Assembly: GCA_017305815.1 (NCBI GenBank)
Contig: JAFKJZ010000416.1
Span: forward strand, 1-6,342
Source: Hyphomicrobiales bacterium
GTDB lineage: Bacteria; Pseudomonadota; Alphaproteobacteria; Rhizobiales; Kaistiaceae
DNA length: 6,342 bases
Direction: 5' to 3'
Part shown: positions 1 through 6,342 of the stretch, piece by piece
Layout of the letters: each line of letters starts with the position of its first letter
How positions within the stretch are numbered: position 1 is the first letter of the stretch
Program-made: the position numbers and the translations under genes
The notes under the pieces: generated by a model
Database searches by the model: none
Seen by the model: the letters and a program-made list of their open reading frames with translations, nothing else
What the model was told of the DNA's origin: nothing

Positions 1-1049
<1,049 letters not shown>

Positions 1050-1100
1050 CGGAATTCTCCGTCGTATCTGTCAGCAGGTTCAGTTTCGCGTCGTAAAGGC

Positions 1101-3176
1101 CTAGGCGTACTTCGCCTGGACCTCCTGAGCGACGGCCTGCGGGACCTGCTCATAATGGTCAAACTGCATCGTGTAGCTCGCGCGGCCCTGGCTCATGGAG
1201 CGCAGGTTGTTCACGTAGGAGAACATGTTCGCGAGCGGAACGAAGGCCGTGATGACATTCGCGTTGCCGCGCATGTCCTGGCCCTGGATCTGGCCGCGGC
1301 GAGAATTCAGATCGCCGATAACCGAACCCACATACTCTTCCGGCGAGACGACCTCGACCTTCATGACGGGCTCGAGAAGGGCCGGATTGGCCTTCATGAG
1401 ACCTTCGCGAAGGGCGGCGCGCGACGCGATTTCGAACGCGATCGCCGACGAGTCGACTTCGTGATAGGCACCGTCGATCAGCGAGATCTTGACGTCCACC
1501 ACCGGGAAGCCGGCGATCGGACCCGAGCTCATCACCGAGTTCAGACCCTTTTCGACGCCCGGGATGTATTCCTTCGGAACCACACCGCCGATGATCTTGT
1601 TCTCGAACGTGTAGCCGGCGCCGATCTCGTTCGGCTCGACCACGAACTTCACGCGGGCGAACTGGCCGGTACCACCGGTCTGCTTCTTGTGCGTGTAGTC
1701 GATTTCAGTCTGCTTGCGGATCGTCTCGCGATAGGCAACCTGCGGAGCACCGACGTTCACGTTGATGTTGAACGGAGCGCGACGAAGGATGTCGATCTTG
1801 ATGTCGAGGTGAAGCTCGCCCATGCCCTTGATGATGGTCTGGCCGGACTCGCTGTCCGTCGAGACGCGGAAGGACGGATCCTCGGACGCCAGCTTCTGCA
1901 GGGCGAGGCCCAGCTTCTCCTGGTCGGCCTTGGAAGCCACTTCCACCGACATCTCGATGACCGGCTCGGGGAATTCCATCTTCTCGAGGATGACGGGGTT
2001 CGCCGGATCGCAGAGCGTGTCGCCGGTGCGGGTCTCCTTGAGGCCGACCAGAGCGACGATGTCGCCGGCGTAGGCCTCTTCGATGTCCTCACGCGAATTC
2101 GCATGCATGGCGACCATGCGGCCGATACGCTCGCGCTTCTCCTTGGTGGAGTTGAGCAGCGTCGTGCCCTTGGTCAGCACGCCCGAATAGACGCGGGCGA
2201 ACGTCAGAACGCCGAAGGGGTCTTCGATGATCTTGAACGCCAGGATCGAAAGCGGCTCTTCGTCGCTCGACTTGCGCTCGACTTCGAGCTCGGTCTTCGG
2301 GTCGATGCCCTTGGTCGGCGGAACGTCGACCGGGGACGGCAGGTAGTCGACAACGGCGTCGAGCAGCGTCTGCACGCCCTTGTTCTTGAACGCCGTGCCG
2401 CAGAGGACCGGGAACCAGGCCGAGTGCAGCACAGCCTTGCGGATGAGCGACTTCAGGGTCGCCTGGTCCGGCTCGTTGCCCTCGAGGTAGGCTTCCATCG
2501 CGGCGTCGTCGAGCTCGACGGCGGCCTCGATGAGGGCAGCGCGGGCCTCTTCAGCCTTCTCCTGCAGATGAGCGGGGATCGCTTCGATGTCGTACATCGA
2601 ACCCTGCACATCGCTGTTCCAGACCTTGGCTTCCATGGTGACCAGGTCGATGATGCCCTTGAAGTCGGACTCAGCGCCGATCGGAAGCTGCAGCGCAACC
2701 GGACGCGCGCCGAGGCGGACCTTGATGTCCTCCAGGCACATGTCGAAGTTGGCGCCGGTCTTGTCCATCTTGTTGCAGAAGACAACGCGCGGAACGCGGT
2801 ACTTGTCGCCCTGACGCCAGACGGTCTCGGTCTGCGGCTCGACGCCCTGGTTCGAATCGAGAACGCACACGGCACCGTCGAGCACACGCAGCGAACGCTC
2901 GACTTCGATCGTGAAGTCCACGTGGCCGGGGGTGTCGATGATGTTCAGGCGCTTGCCGTTCCAGAACGTCGTGGTCGCGGCAGAGGTGATGGTGATGCCA
3001 CGCTCCTGCTCCTGCTCCATGTAATCCATGGTTGCAGCGCCGTCGTGGACTTCACCAATCTTATGGCTCTTGCCCGAATAGTACAGAATCCGCTCGGTCG
3101 TCGTCGTCTTGCCCGCGTCGATGTGGGCCATGATTCCGAAGTTGCGGTAGTCTTCGATCTTATGCGTGCGGGCCAT
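1101..3176 (-). CDS. fusA: Translation elongation factor G
   Basis: EF-G is the GTPase that drives translocation of tRNA and mRNA on the ribosome and, with RRF, splits post-termination ribosomes. The 691-residue product is full length for the family. Visible motifs are G1 AHIDAGKTT (17-25), G2 RGITI (59-63), G3 DTPGH (81-85) followed by V86, D87 and F88, and G4 NKMD (135-138). The G-domain end is CGTAFKNKG. Domain II follows, then domain III ([15 protein letters not shown]), domain IV ([35 protein letters not shown]) and domain V ([21 protein letters not shown]). F88, a fusidic-acid contact residue, is present. The ATG has an AAAGG-type Shine-Dalgarno (3190-3186) about nine bases away and starts 24 bases after rpsG; the stop is TAG. 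It is third in the str operon and probably co-transcribed with its neighbours. The codons TTA, CTA and TCA are absent, which leaves the opposite strand open. Confidence 0.99.
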   Translation of the reverse strand: MARTHKIEDYRNFGIMAHIDAGKTTTTERILYYSGKSHKIGEVHDGAATMDYMEQEQERGITITSAATTTFWNGKRLNIIDTPGHVDFTIEVERSLRVLDGAVCVLDSNQGVEPQTETVWRQGDKYRVPRVVFCNKMDKTGANFDMCLEDIKVRLGARPVALQLPIGAESDFKGIIDLVTMEAKVWNSDVQGSMYDIEAIPAHLQEKAEEARAALIEAAVELDDAAMEAYLEGNEPDQATLKSLIRKAVLHSAWFPVLCGTAFKNKGVQTLLDAVVDYLPSPVDVPPTKGIDPKTELEVERKSSDEEPLSILAFKIIEDPFGVLTFARVYSGVLTKGTTLLNSTKEKRERIGRMVAMHANSREDIEEAYAGDIVALVGLKETRTGDTLCDPANPVILEKMEFPEPVIEMSVEVASKADQEKLGLALQKLASEDPSFRVSTDSESGQTIIKGMGELHLDIKIDILRRAPFNINVNVGAPQVAYRETIRKQTEIDYTHKKQTGGTGQFARVKFVVEPNEIGAGYTFENKIIGGVVPKEYIPGVEKGLNSVMSSGPIAGFPVVDVKISLIDGAYHEVDSSAIAFEIASRAALREGLMKANPALLEPVMKVEVVSPEEYVGSVIGDLNSRRGQIQGQDMRGNANVITAFVPLANMFSYVNNLRSMSQGRASYTMQFDHYEQVPQAVAQEVQAKYA

Positions 3177-3200
3177 AATGGTCTGCCTTTGTCCGATCGT

Positions 3201-3671
3201 TTACCAGCGATAGTGCGAGAACGCGCGATTGGCCTCGGCCATGCGGTGCGTGTCTTCGCGCTTCTTGACGGCGTTGCCGCGGCTGTTCGAGGCGTCCAGC
3301 AGCTCGCCCGACAGACGCTCGACCATGGTCTTCTCGTTACGGCCGCGAGCGGCGTTGAGGAGCCAACGGATGGCGAGGGCCTGACGACGGTCCGAACGAA
3401 CCTCGACGGGAACCTGGTAGGTCGCACCACCGACGCGACGCGAACGCACTTCGATGTGCGGAGCGACGTTGTCCAGAGCCTGGCGGAACACCACGACGGG
3501 CTCCTGCTTGGTGCGGTTCTGGATGATGTCGAAGGCACCGTAAACGATGCGCTCGGCGACCGACTTCTTGCCGTCATACATGACGGCATTCATGAACTTG
3601 GTGACGACGATATCGCCGAACTTGGGGTCCGGGATGATCTCGCGCTTCTCTGCACTATGGCGACGGGACAT
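3201..3671 (-). CDS. rpsG: 30S ribosomal protein S7
   Basis: S7 is a primary 16S rRNA-binding protein that nucleates assembly of the 30S head and contacts the E-site tRNA. The 156-residue product matches the usual bacterial length. It begins [20 protein letters not shown], with family hallmarks [38 protein letters not shown] and [10 protein letters not shown], and ends AFSHYRW. Its ATG is 15 bases after the rpsL stop, and the likely Shine-Dalgarno AGGGA (3685-3681) abuts that TAA, so translational coupling to rpsL is plausible. In E. coli, S7 represses the operon by binding a structured rpsL-rpsG intercistronic region of roughly 100 bases. The 15-base gap here has no room for such an element, so that mechanism is probably absent or sits elsewhere, for example in the rpsL leader. 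Confidence 0.99.
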   Translation of the reverse strand: MSRRHSAEKREIIPDPKFGDIVVTKFMNAVMYDGKKSVAERIVYGAFDIIQNRTKQEPVVVFRQALDNVAPHIEVRSRRVGGATYQVPVEVRSDRRQALAIRWLLNAARGRNEKTMVERLSGELLDASNSRGNAVKKREDTHRMAEANRAFSHYRW

Positions 3672-3686
3672 GGATCCTGTTCCCTA

Positions 3687-4058
3687 TTACTTCGGACGCT
3701 TCGCGCCGTACTTCGAGCGGCGCTGCTTGCGGTTCTTGACACCCTGGGTGTCGAGCACGCCGCGCAGGATGTGGTAGCGCACGCCCGGCAGATCCTTGAC
3801 GCGGCCGCCACGGATCATGACGACAGAGTGCTCCTGCAGGTTGTGGCCTTCGCCCGGGATGTAGCCAATGACCTCGAAGCCATTGGTCAGGCGAACCTTC
3901 GCGACCTTACGAAGTGCCGAGTTCGGCTTCTTCGGCGTGGTCGTATAGACGCGAGTGCAAACGCCGCGCTTCTGCGGGTTCTCCTGCAGCGCCGGAACCT
4001 TGTTCCGCTTCGCCGGCGCCTGGCGCGGCTTGCGGATGAGCTGGTTAATTGTCGGCAT
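3687..4058 (-). CDS. rpsL: 30S ribosomal protein S12
   Basis: S12 sits at the decoding centre of the small subunit and influences accuracy and streptomycin response. The 123-residue product starts [13 protein letters not shown] and contains the conserved [19 protein letters not shown] segment and the [17 protein letters not shown] loop; the C-terminus is basic ([13 protein letters not shown]). K43 and K88, the classic streptomycin-resistance positions in E. coli numbering with Met as 1, are both wild type, so no rpsL-based resistance is predicted. D89, the residue methylthiolated by RimO in E. coli, is present. The ATG has AAAGG at 4069-4065, six bases upstream. It is the first gene of the str operon, behind a long leader, with the likely promoter at 4343-4315. 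Confidence 0.99.
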   Translation of the reverse strand: MPTINQLIRKPRQAPAKRNKVPALQENPQKRGVCTRVYTTTPKKPNSALRKVAKVRLTNGFEVIGYIPGEGHNLQEHSVVMIRGGRVKDLPGVRYHILRGVLDTQGVKNRKQRRSKYGAKRPK

Positions 4059-4142
4059 GCTTCGCCTTTCAGCTAGCCTACGGTTCTGTTTCTCTCTTCC
4101 GCTTTCCGCACCTTCGCCACAGCCGACTGACCATGAACAAAG

Positions 4143-4172
4143 AGCGCCCGGACCGCTTGCCGCGGAGGCGCT
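4143..4172 (-). promoter_or_regulatory. Leader stem-loop 2 upstream of rpsL (candidate attenuator)
   Basis: The minus strand has outer arms AGCGCC (4172-4167) and GGCGCT (4148-4143). Inside is a second helix CCGC/GCGG around the loop GGCAA, with an asymmetric internal loop between the two helices. CTTTGTT follows directly. The GC-rich stem plus short U-rich tail is attenuator-like but weaker than the terminator at 5066-5035, so partial termination or a binding site for a ribosomal protein are alternatives. Confidence 0.35.
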
Positions 4173-4185
4173 ACGAAAAGCAGAG

Positions 4186-4207
4186 GATCACGGCGTTCAC
4201 CGCGATC
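4186..4207 (-). promoter_or_regulatory. Leader stem-loop 1 upstream of rpsL
   Basis: The minus strand reads GATCGCGG, loop TGAACG, then CCGTGATC. This is an eight-base-pair stem (one G-U) with a six-base loop, followed within five bases by CTGCTTTTCG. It resembles an intrinsic terminator with a poor U-tract, or a protein-binding leader hairpin. It lies about 100 bases downstream of the predicted transcription start and 128 bases upstream of rpsL. Confidence 0.4.
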
Positions 4208-4314
4208 ATGCGTGTCGTTCTAACTCTGTTTCGATTCGGACAGTGTCTAAGCTTGAACTCCGCGACGTGGCGCCGCCGGAAAACTGCACTTACCACCTGC
4301 CTGAAAGCTCGCGG

Positions 4315-4343
4315 AACCTACTTATTCGCAGGGTTCCAGTCAA
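4315..4343 (-). promoter_or_regulatory. Probable sigma-70 type promoter of the str operon
   Basis: On the minus strand TTGACT (4343-4338) matches five of six bases of the -35 consensus. It is followed after exactly 17 bases by TAGGTT (4320-4315), a weaker -10 element matching three of six. The AT-containing spacer (GAATAAG just before the -10) fits a promoter. It is the best sigma-70-like pair I found by eye in the region between the cupin gene and rpsL, and it points into the operon. Transcription would start near 4308. A second weaker candidate (TAGACA near 4247, GTTAGAA region near 4222) has poor spacing. Confidence 0.5.
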
Positions 4344-4363
4344 CCCCTCCGTGGGGTTCTTTT
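4342..4363 (+). terminator. Terminator-like hairpin facing the plus strand
   Basis: The plus strand reads AACCCC, loop TCCGT, GGGGTT, then CTTTT: a perfect six-base-pair stem with a U-tract, the form of a rho-independent terminator for plus-strand transcription. On the minus strand no U-tract follows (GACTGG), so it should not end cupin transcripts efficiently. There is no supported plus-strand gene upstream. The left arm overlaps the -35 element TTGACT of the str promoter on the opposite strand. A competing hairpin is possible between GGGTT (4331-4335) and AACCC (4342-4346). Confidence 0.45.
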
Positions 4364-4500
4364 CGTGGGCTGGCGCCGCGTAAGGAATCCCCAAACAGCG
4401 CCCTGGCCCGGCAATTTTCCGCAAGATCGATGCGGCATCGGCGCAACATTCGAAATCCGGCCGGTTCCGCAGAGCGAGAACAAACCGGAATCAGACCGAC
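4364..4500. other. Intergenic sequence downstream of the cupin gene, no gene seen
   Basis: No convincing gene or RNA was found. On the minus strand just after the cupin stop, CCGGTT and AACCGG can pair across a 16-base loop but are not followed by a U-tract. I therefore see no clear intrinsic terminator for the cupin gene, and some read-through into the str leader is possible. Plus-strand open frames here are rich in Arg and Ser, lack ribosome-binding sites and resemble no family I know. Confidence 0.5.
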
Positions 4501-4935
4501 TCAGTCCGGCGCCGCCGTCCGCTCCGAAAACGCGACTCCTTTCTGACCGGTTACGATCATGAGGATTTTAACGGTTTCGTCGCCGACGACTCGGCCGTTA
4601 TGCCGGTGATCGACCATTTCCGCAAACGAATCTCCCGCCTTGAAGATTCGCTTCCCGCCGCCCTCGCTGTCGACCTCGATCGTCCCGGCCAGGATATAGG
4701 CGTAGGCCGGCACCGGATGGGTGTGCCAGCCGGTCTCGGCGCCTGGTGGAATCTCGACGATCAGCGTCTGCACTTCCGGGTCCGACACAGTCGGATAGCG
4801 GATCGGATCGCCGCTCGTCGTGGTGGTGGTCTGGAGGACCCGCTTCACCTTCACGGCCGGCTTATAGCTTTCTTCGGCGAAAGCGCCGCCTGCCATGACC
4901 ACGAGGCCGATAGCGACAAGAGATAGACGATTCAT
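4501..4935 (-). CDS. Exported small cupin-domain protein
   Basis: A 144-residue protein with a clear Sec signal peptide (MNRLSLVAIGLVVMAGGAFA, likely cleavage after A20), so periplasmic or secreted. The rest is one cupin_2 beta-barrel. Motif 1 is PPGAETGWHTHPVPAYAYILAGTIEV, giving ligand candidates H71 and H73; the usual Glu of the GX5HXHX3-4EX6G pattern is Ala77. Motif 2 is AGDSFAEMVDHRHNGRV with H112 as the likely third histidine. The conserved core supports a metal-binding or small-ligand-binding cupin, but no substrate can be assigned. The ATG has a purine-rich GGGGAGGGG sequence (4949-4941) upstream. GGAG (4947-4944) could pair with CTCC (4940-4937) just before the start, which might damp translation. 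The intrinsic terminator upstream (5066-5035) suggests it is its own unit, though I see no clear promoter at 5034-4950. Confidence 0.88.
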   Translation of the reverse strand: MNRLSLVAIGLVVMAGGAFAEESYKPAVKVKRVLQTTTTTSGDPIRYPTVSDPEVQTLIVEIPPGAETGWHTHPVPAYAYILAGTIEVDSEGGGKRIFKAGDSFAEMVDHRHNGRVVGDETVKILMIVTGQKGVAFSERTAAPD

Positions 4936-5034
4936 AGGAGCCCCTCCCCGGGCGCGCTTCTTCCCAAGCGCAAGGGCCGGCCGTCATGGCCGACATCCGT
5001 TCTTCCCCAGCGTCACTGCTAGAGGGTCCCGCGC

Positions 5035-5066
5035 AAAAGGAAAAGGGCCGCCCGGGGGCAGCCCTT
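5035..5066 (-). terminator. Rho-independent terminator of the phytase-like gene
   Basis: On the minus strand AAGGGC (5066-5061) pairs with GCCCTT (5048-5043). The inner bases TGCCC and GGGCG extend this to a stem of about ten pairs with a tiny loop. TTCCTTTT (5042-5035) follows. It begins 27 bases after the TGA stop at 5096-5094 and is the strongest intrinsic terminator in the window, separating the phytase-like gene from the cupin gene. Confidence 0.85.
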
Positions 5067-5093
5067 CACGATGGTGTCGGAGGCGTAAACGCG

Positions 5094-6342
5094 TCACTCG
5101 GCCTTGAGGAAGTCAGCGACCTCGAGAACGATGAACTCGTTGTTGTCGGCCTTGCCCTTGGCGCGGCCAACGGAGAACGGGAAGTTGTTGTCGTCGGCGA
5201 CGATGATGTGGGTGTCGTCGATGCGGTCGACATTCTCGATCGTCTCGAACGGGAAGGTGAAGACGCCTTCCTTCGAGCCGGCACGGGCAACGGCATTCGG
5301 ATCCTTGATAGCCATCAGGTCGATGAAACCGACCTTGCGAACGATGCCGTCGGCGTCGGTCTTGGAGAGGTCTATCAGATAGATGCGCTTGAACTTGGCC
5401 GGGGTCTTCGCCCAGCCCTCGCGCGGGTCGCCTGCCCCGCCGTCGCGCTCGATCACGAGGGCGCGGTTGGCGTCGATCATGTTGAAGTCGCCAATCGCGT
5501 TGCCAAAGTCCTCGAGCGGATAGTAGCGGACCTTGTCGGCAAAGGCTTTCGACGCGATGTCGAAATCGAAGATCGGCAGGACCGACTTGCCGCCCTTCTC
5601 GAGATACTTGCCGACCTTGGCGTCCCACGGCGCGCCCTCGAGCATCGGATGCAGCGTCTTGCCGTCGGTCGAGAGCGCCATGCCCTCGAAGCCCTTCGAG
5701 CGGCGAACGTTGAATTCCGGCAGCGGCTTGTCGGGACCGGCCGGCATCACGACGCCATAGTTGTCCGGCGAGCGATAGGTAACGCCGTCGACGACGGTCT
5801 CCTTCAGGCTCAGCACGGTGCCGTCGGCCGAGACTTCGAACAGATAAGGGCCGAACTCGTCGCCGATCCAGAAATTGTCACCCACCTTCTGGATGCTCTC
5901 CGGATCGAAGTCTGCGCCGGTCAGGTAGCGGCTATCGGTGTTTTCGTTGACGATGCGGAACGGCACCACGCGGTTCGGATCCTTGGCGAAGATCGTCTTG
6001 ACGATCTCGACGCGGCCCGTCTCCCAGTCCGGCCTGACGATGTGGAACATGATCATCGCATCGGCGGAGTTCGCCTTGGCGCCGAAGCCGTTGTCGGTCA
6101 GGACGACGTAGGTGCCGTCGCCGAGCGCGCGGATGCCGGAGAAGCCCTGAACCGGCTGCCCGGCGAAGGGACGGGCAAGGCCGGTATCGGCATCGTAGAT
6201 CGAATAGAGGCGGTCGAAGCGGCGGCCGAGATCGGCGCCCGTGCCTGTATAACGGCCGGAGGTGTTGAGCGCGGCCGGCGCATCCGCCGGCGGAACCGCA
6301 AAGCTCTGGGCCGGCAGGACGGCATGGTGGCTCAGGACGGCG
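5094..6342 (-). CDS. Esterase-like activity of phytase family protein (COG4222 type), 5'-truncated by window edge
   Basis: 415 residues are visible and the frame is still open at the window edge, so the true start (probably with a signal peptide, since family members are usually exported) lies beyond 6342. The ATG at 6056 is not the start: the 95 in-frame residues before it hold family core sequence, including GFSGIRAL and VVLTDNGFGAKANSADA (about 79-95 of the visible part). Further hallmarks are GDEFGPYLFEV (160-170), RSPDNYG, RSKGFEGMA (214-222), VIERDGG (296-302) and ADDNNFPFS (382-390). The pattern fits the Pfam phytase-like family (PF13449), likely a beta-propeller fold. The name comes from distant similarity; actual hydrolysis of phytate or esters is unproven for most members, so substrate is left open. 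Stop is TGA, followed by an intrinsic terminator. No functional link to the str operon is apparent. Confidence 0.9.
   Translation of the reverse strand, partial: AVLSHHAVLPAQSFAVPPADAPAALNTSGRYTGTGADLGRRFDRLYSIYDADTGLARPFAGQPVQGFSGIRALGDGTYVVLTDNGFGAKANSADAMIMFHIVRPDWETGRVEIVKTIFAKDPNRVVPFRIVNENTDSRYLTGADFDPESIQKVGDNFWIGDEFGPYLFEVSADGTVLSLKETVVDGVTYRSPDNYGVVMPAGPDKPLPEFNVRRSKGFEGMALSTDGKTLHPMLEGAPWDAKVGKYLEKGGKSVLPIFDFDIASKAFADKVRYYPLEDFGNAIGDFNMIDANRALVIERDGGAGDPREGWAKTPAKFKRIYLIDLSKTDADGIVRKVGFIDLMAIKDPNAVARAGSKEGVFTFPFETIENVDRIDDTHIIVADDNNFPFSVGRAKGKADNNEFIVLEVADFLKAE

Larger units (their letters stand above)
4059..4308 (-). promoter_or_regulatory. Long 5' leader of the str operon
   Basis: If transcription begins a few bases after the -10 element at 4320-4315, the rpsL mRNA has a leader of about 250 bases. 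It holds two GC-rich stem-loops (4207-4186 and 4172-4143), each followed by a pyrimidine-rich stretch. Two tiny ATG-initiated reading frames lack Shine-Dalgarno sequences, and the rpsL ribosome-binding site lies at the end. No tRNA, rRNA or known riboswitch motif was recognised. Ribosomal-protein operons are commonly controlled through such leaders, by attenuation or by feedback from a ribosomal protein. The structures are visible in the sequence; the regulatory role is inference. Confidence 0.45.

Noticed and set aside
4315..4350. GGGTTCCAGTCAACCC on the plus strand as a tRNA T-arm.
   Set aside because: The loop has six bases rather than seven and does not match the TTCRANY pattern. No acceptor, D or anticodon arms can be found around it.
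4049..4546. A 165-codon plus-strand open frame (and a 142-codon overlapping one from 3955) across the str leader.
   Set aside because: No ribosome-binding site, Arg/Ser-rich composition without family resemblance, and it runs through the promoter and terminator hairpin and into the cupin 3' end. A non-coding leader explains the stretch better.
5094..6056. ATG at 6056 as the start of the phytase-like gene (320 residues).
   Set aside because: The same frame is open to the window edge and the upstream 95 residues contain conserved family sequence (VVLTDNGFGAKANSADA), so the gene is truncated by the window rather than starting here.

Overview
The window reads as a chromosomal segment from a GC-rich alphaproteobacterium, most likely of the order Hyphomicrobiales (Rhizobiales). 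The basis is family resemblance of the S12, S7, EF-G and EF-Tu proteins, very strong GC3 codon bias, and a COG4222-type phytase-like protein. No database search was possible, so the genus is not named. All genes lie on the minus strand, so transcription runs from high to low coordinates.

Layout in the direction of transcription: (1) 6342-5094, the C-terminal 415 residues of an 'esterase-like activity of phytase' family protein whose start lies outside the window; it ends in a strong intrinsic terminator (5066-5035). (2) 4935-4501, a small exported single-domain cupin. (3) 4500-4059, a 442-base non-coding region with a probable promoter (TTGACT-N17-TAGGTT, 4343-4315) and a leader of about 250 bases with two stem-loops ahead of rpsL. 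A terminator-like hairpin facing the opposite way lies across the -35 element. (4) 4058-1, the str operon rpsL-rpsG-fusA-tuf in the usual order with short gaps (15, 24 and 51 bases), each gene with a Shine-Dalgarno sequence. It encodes ribosomal proteins S12 and S7 and elongation factors EF-G and EF-Tu, so the decoding-site proteins and the two GTPases that drive elongation are co-expressed.

The most notable feature is that the tuf copy is broken. Compared with the strongly conserved EF-Tu family, 25 bases (eight codons plus one base) are missing between the G2 and G3 motifs. This shifts the frame and ends translation after 83 codons, yet the remaining 280 codons are perfectly conserved in the other frame. 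This is either a very recent lesion tolerated because a second tuf exists elsewhere, or an assembly or sequencing artefact. The other point of interest is the structured, promoter-bearing leader of the str operon. I saw no mobile elements, CRISPR arrays, tRNA or rRNA genes, and no clear sign of a wholly new system.
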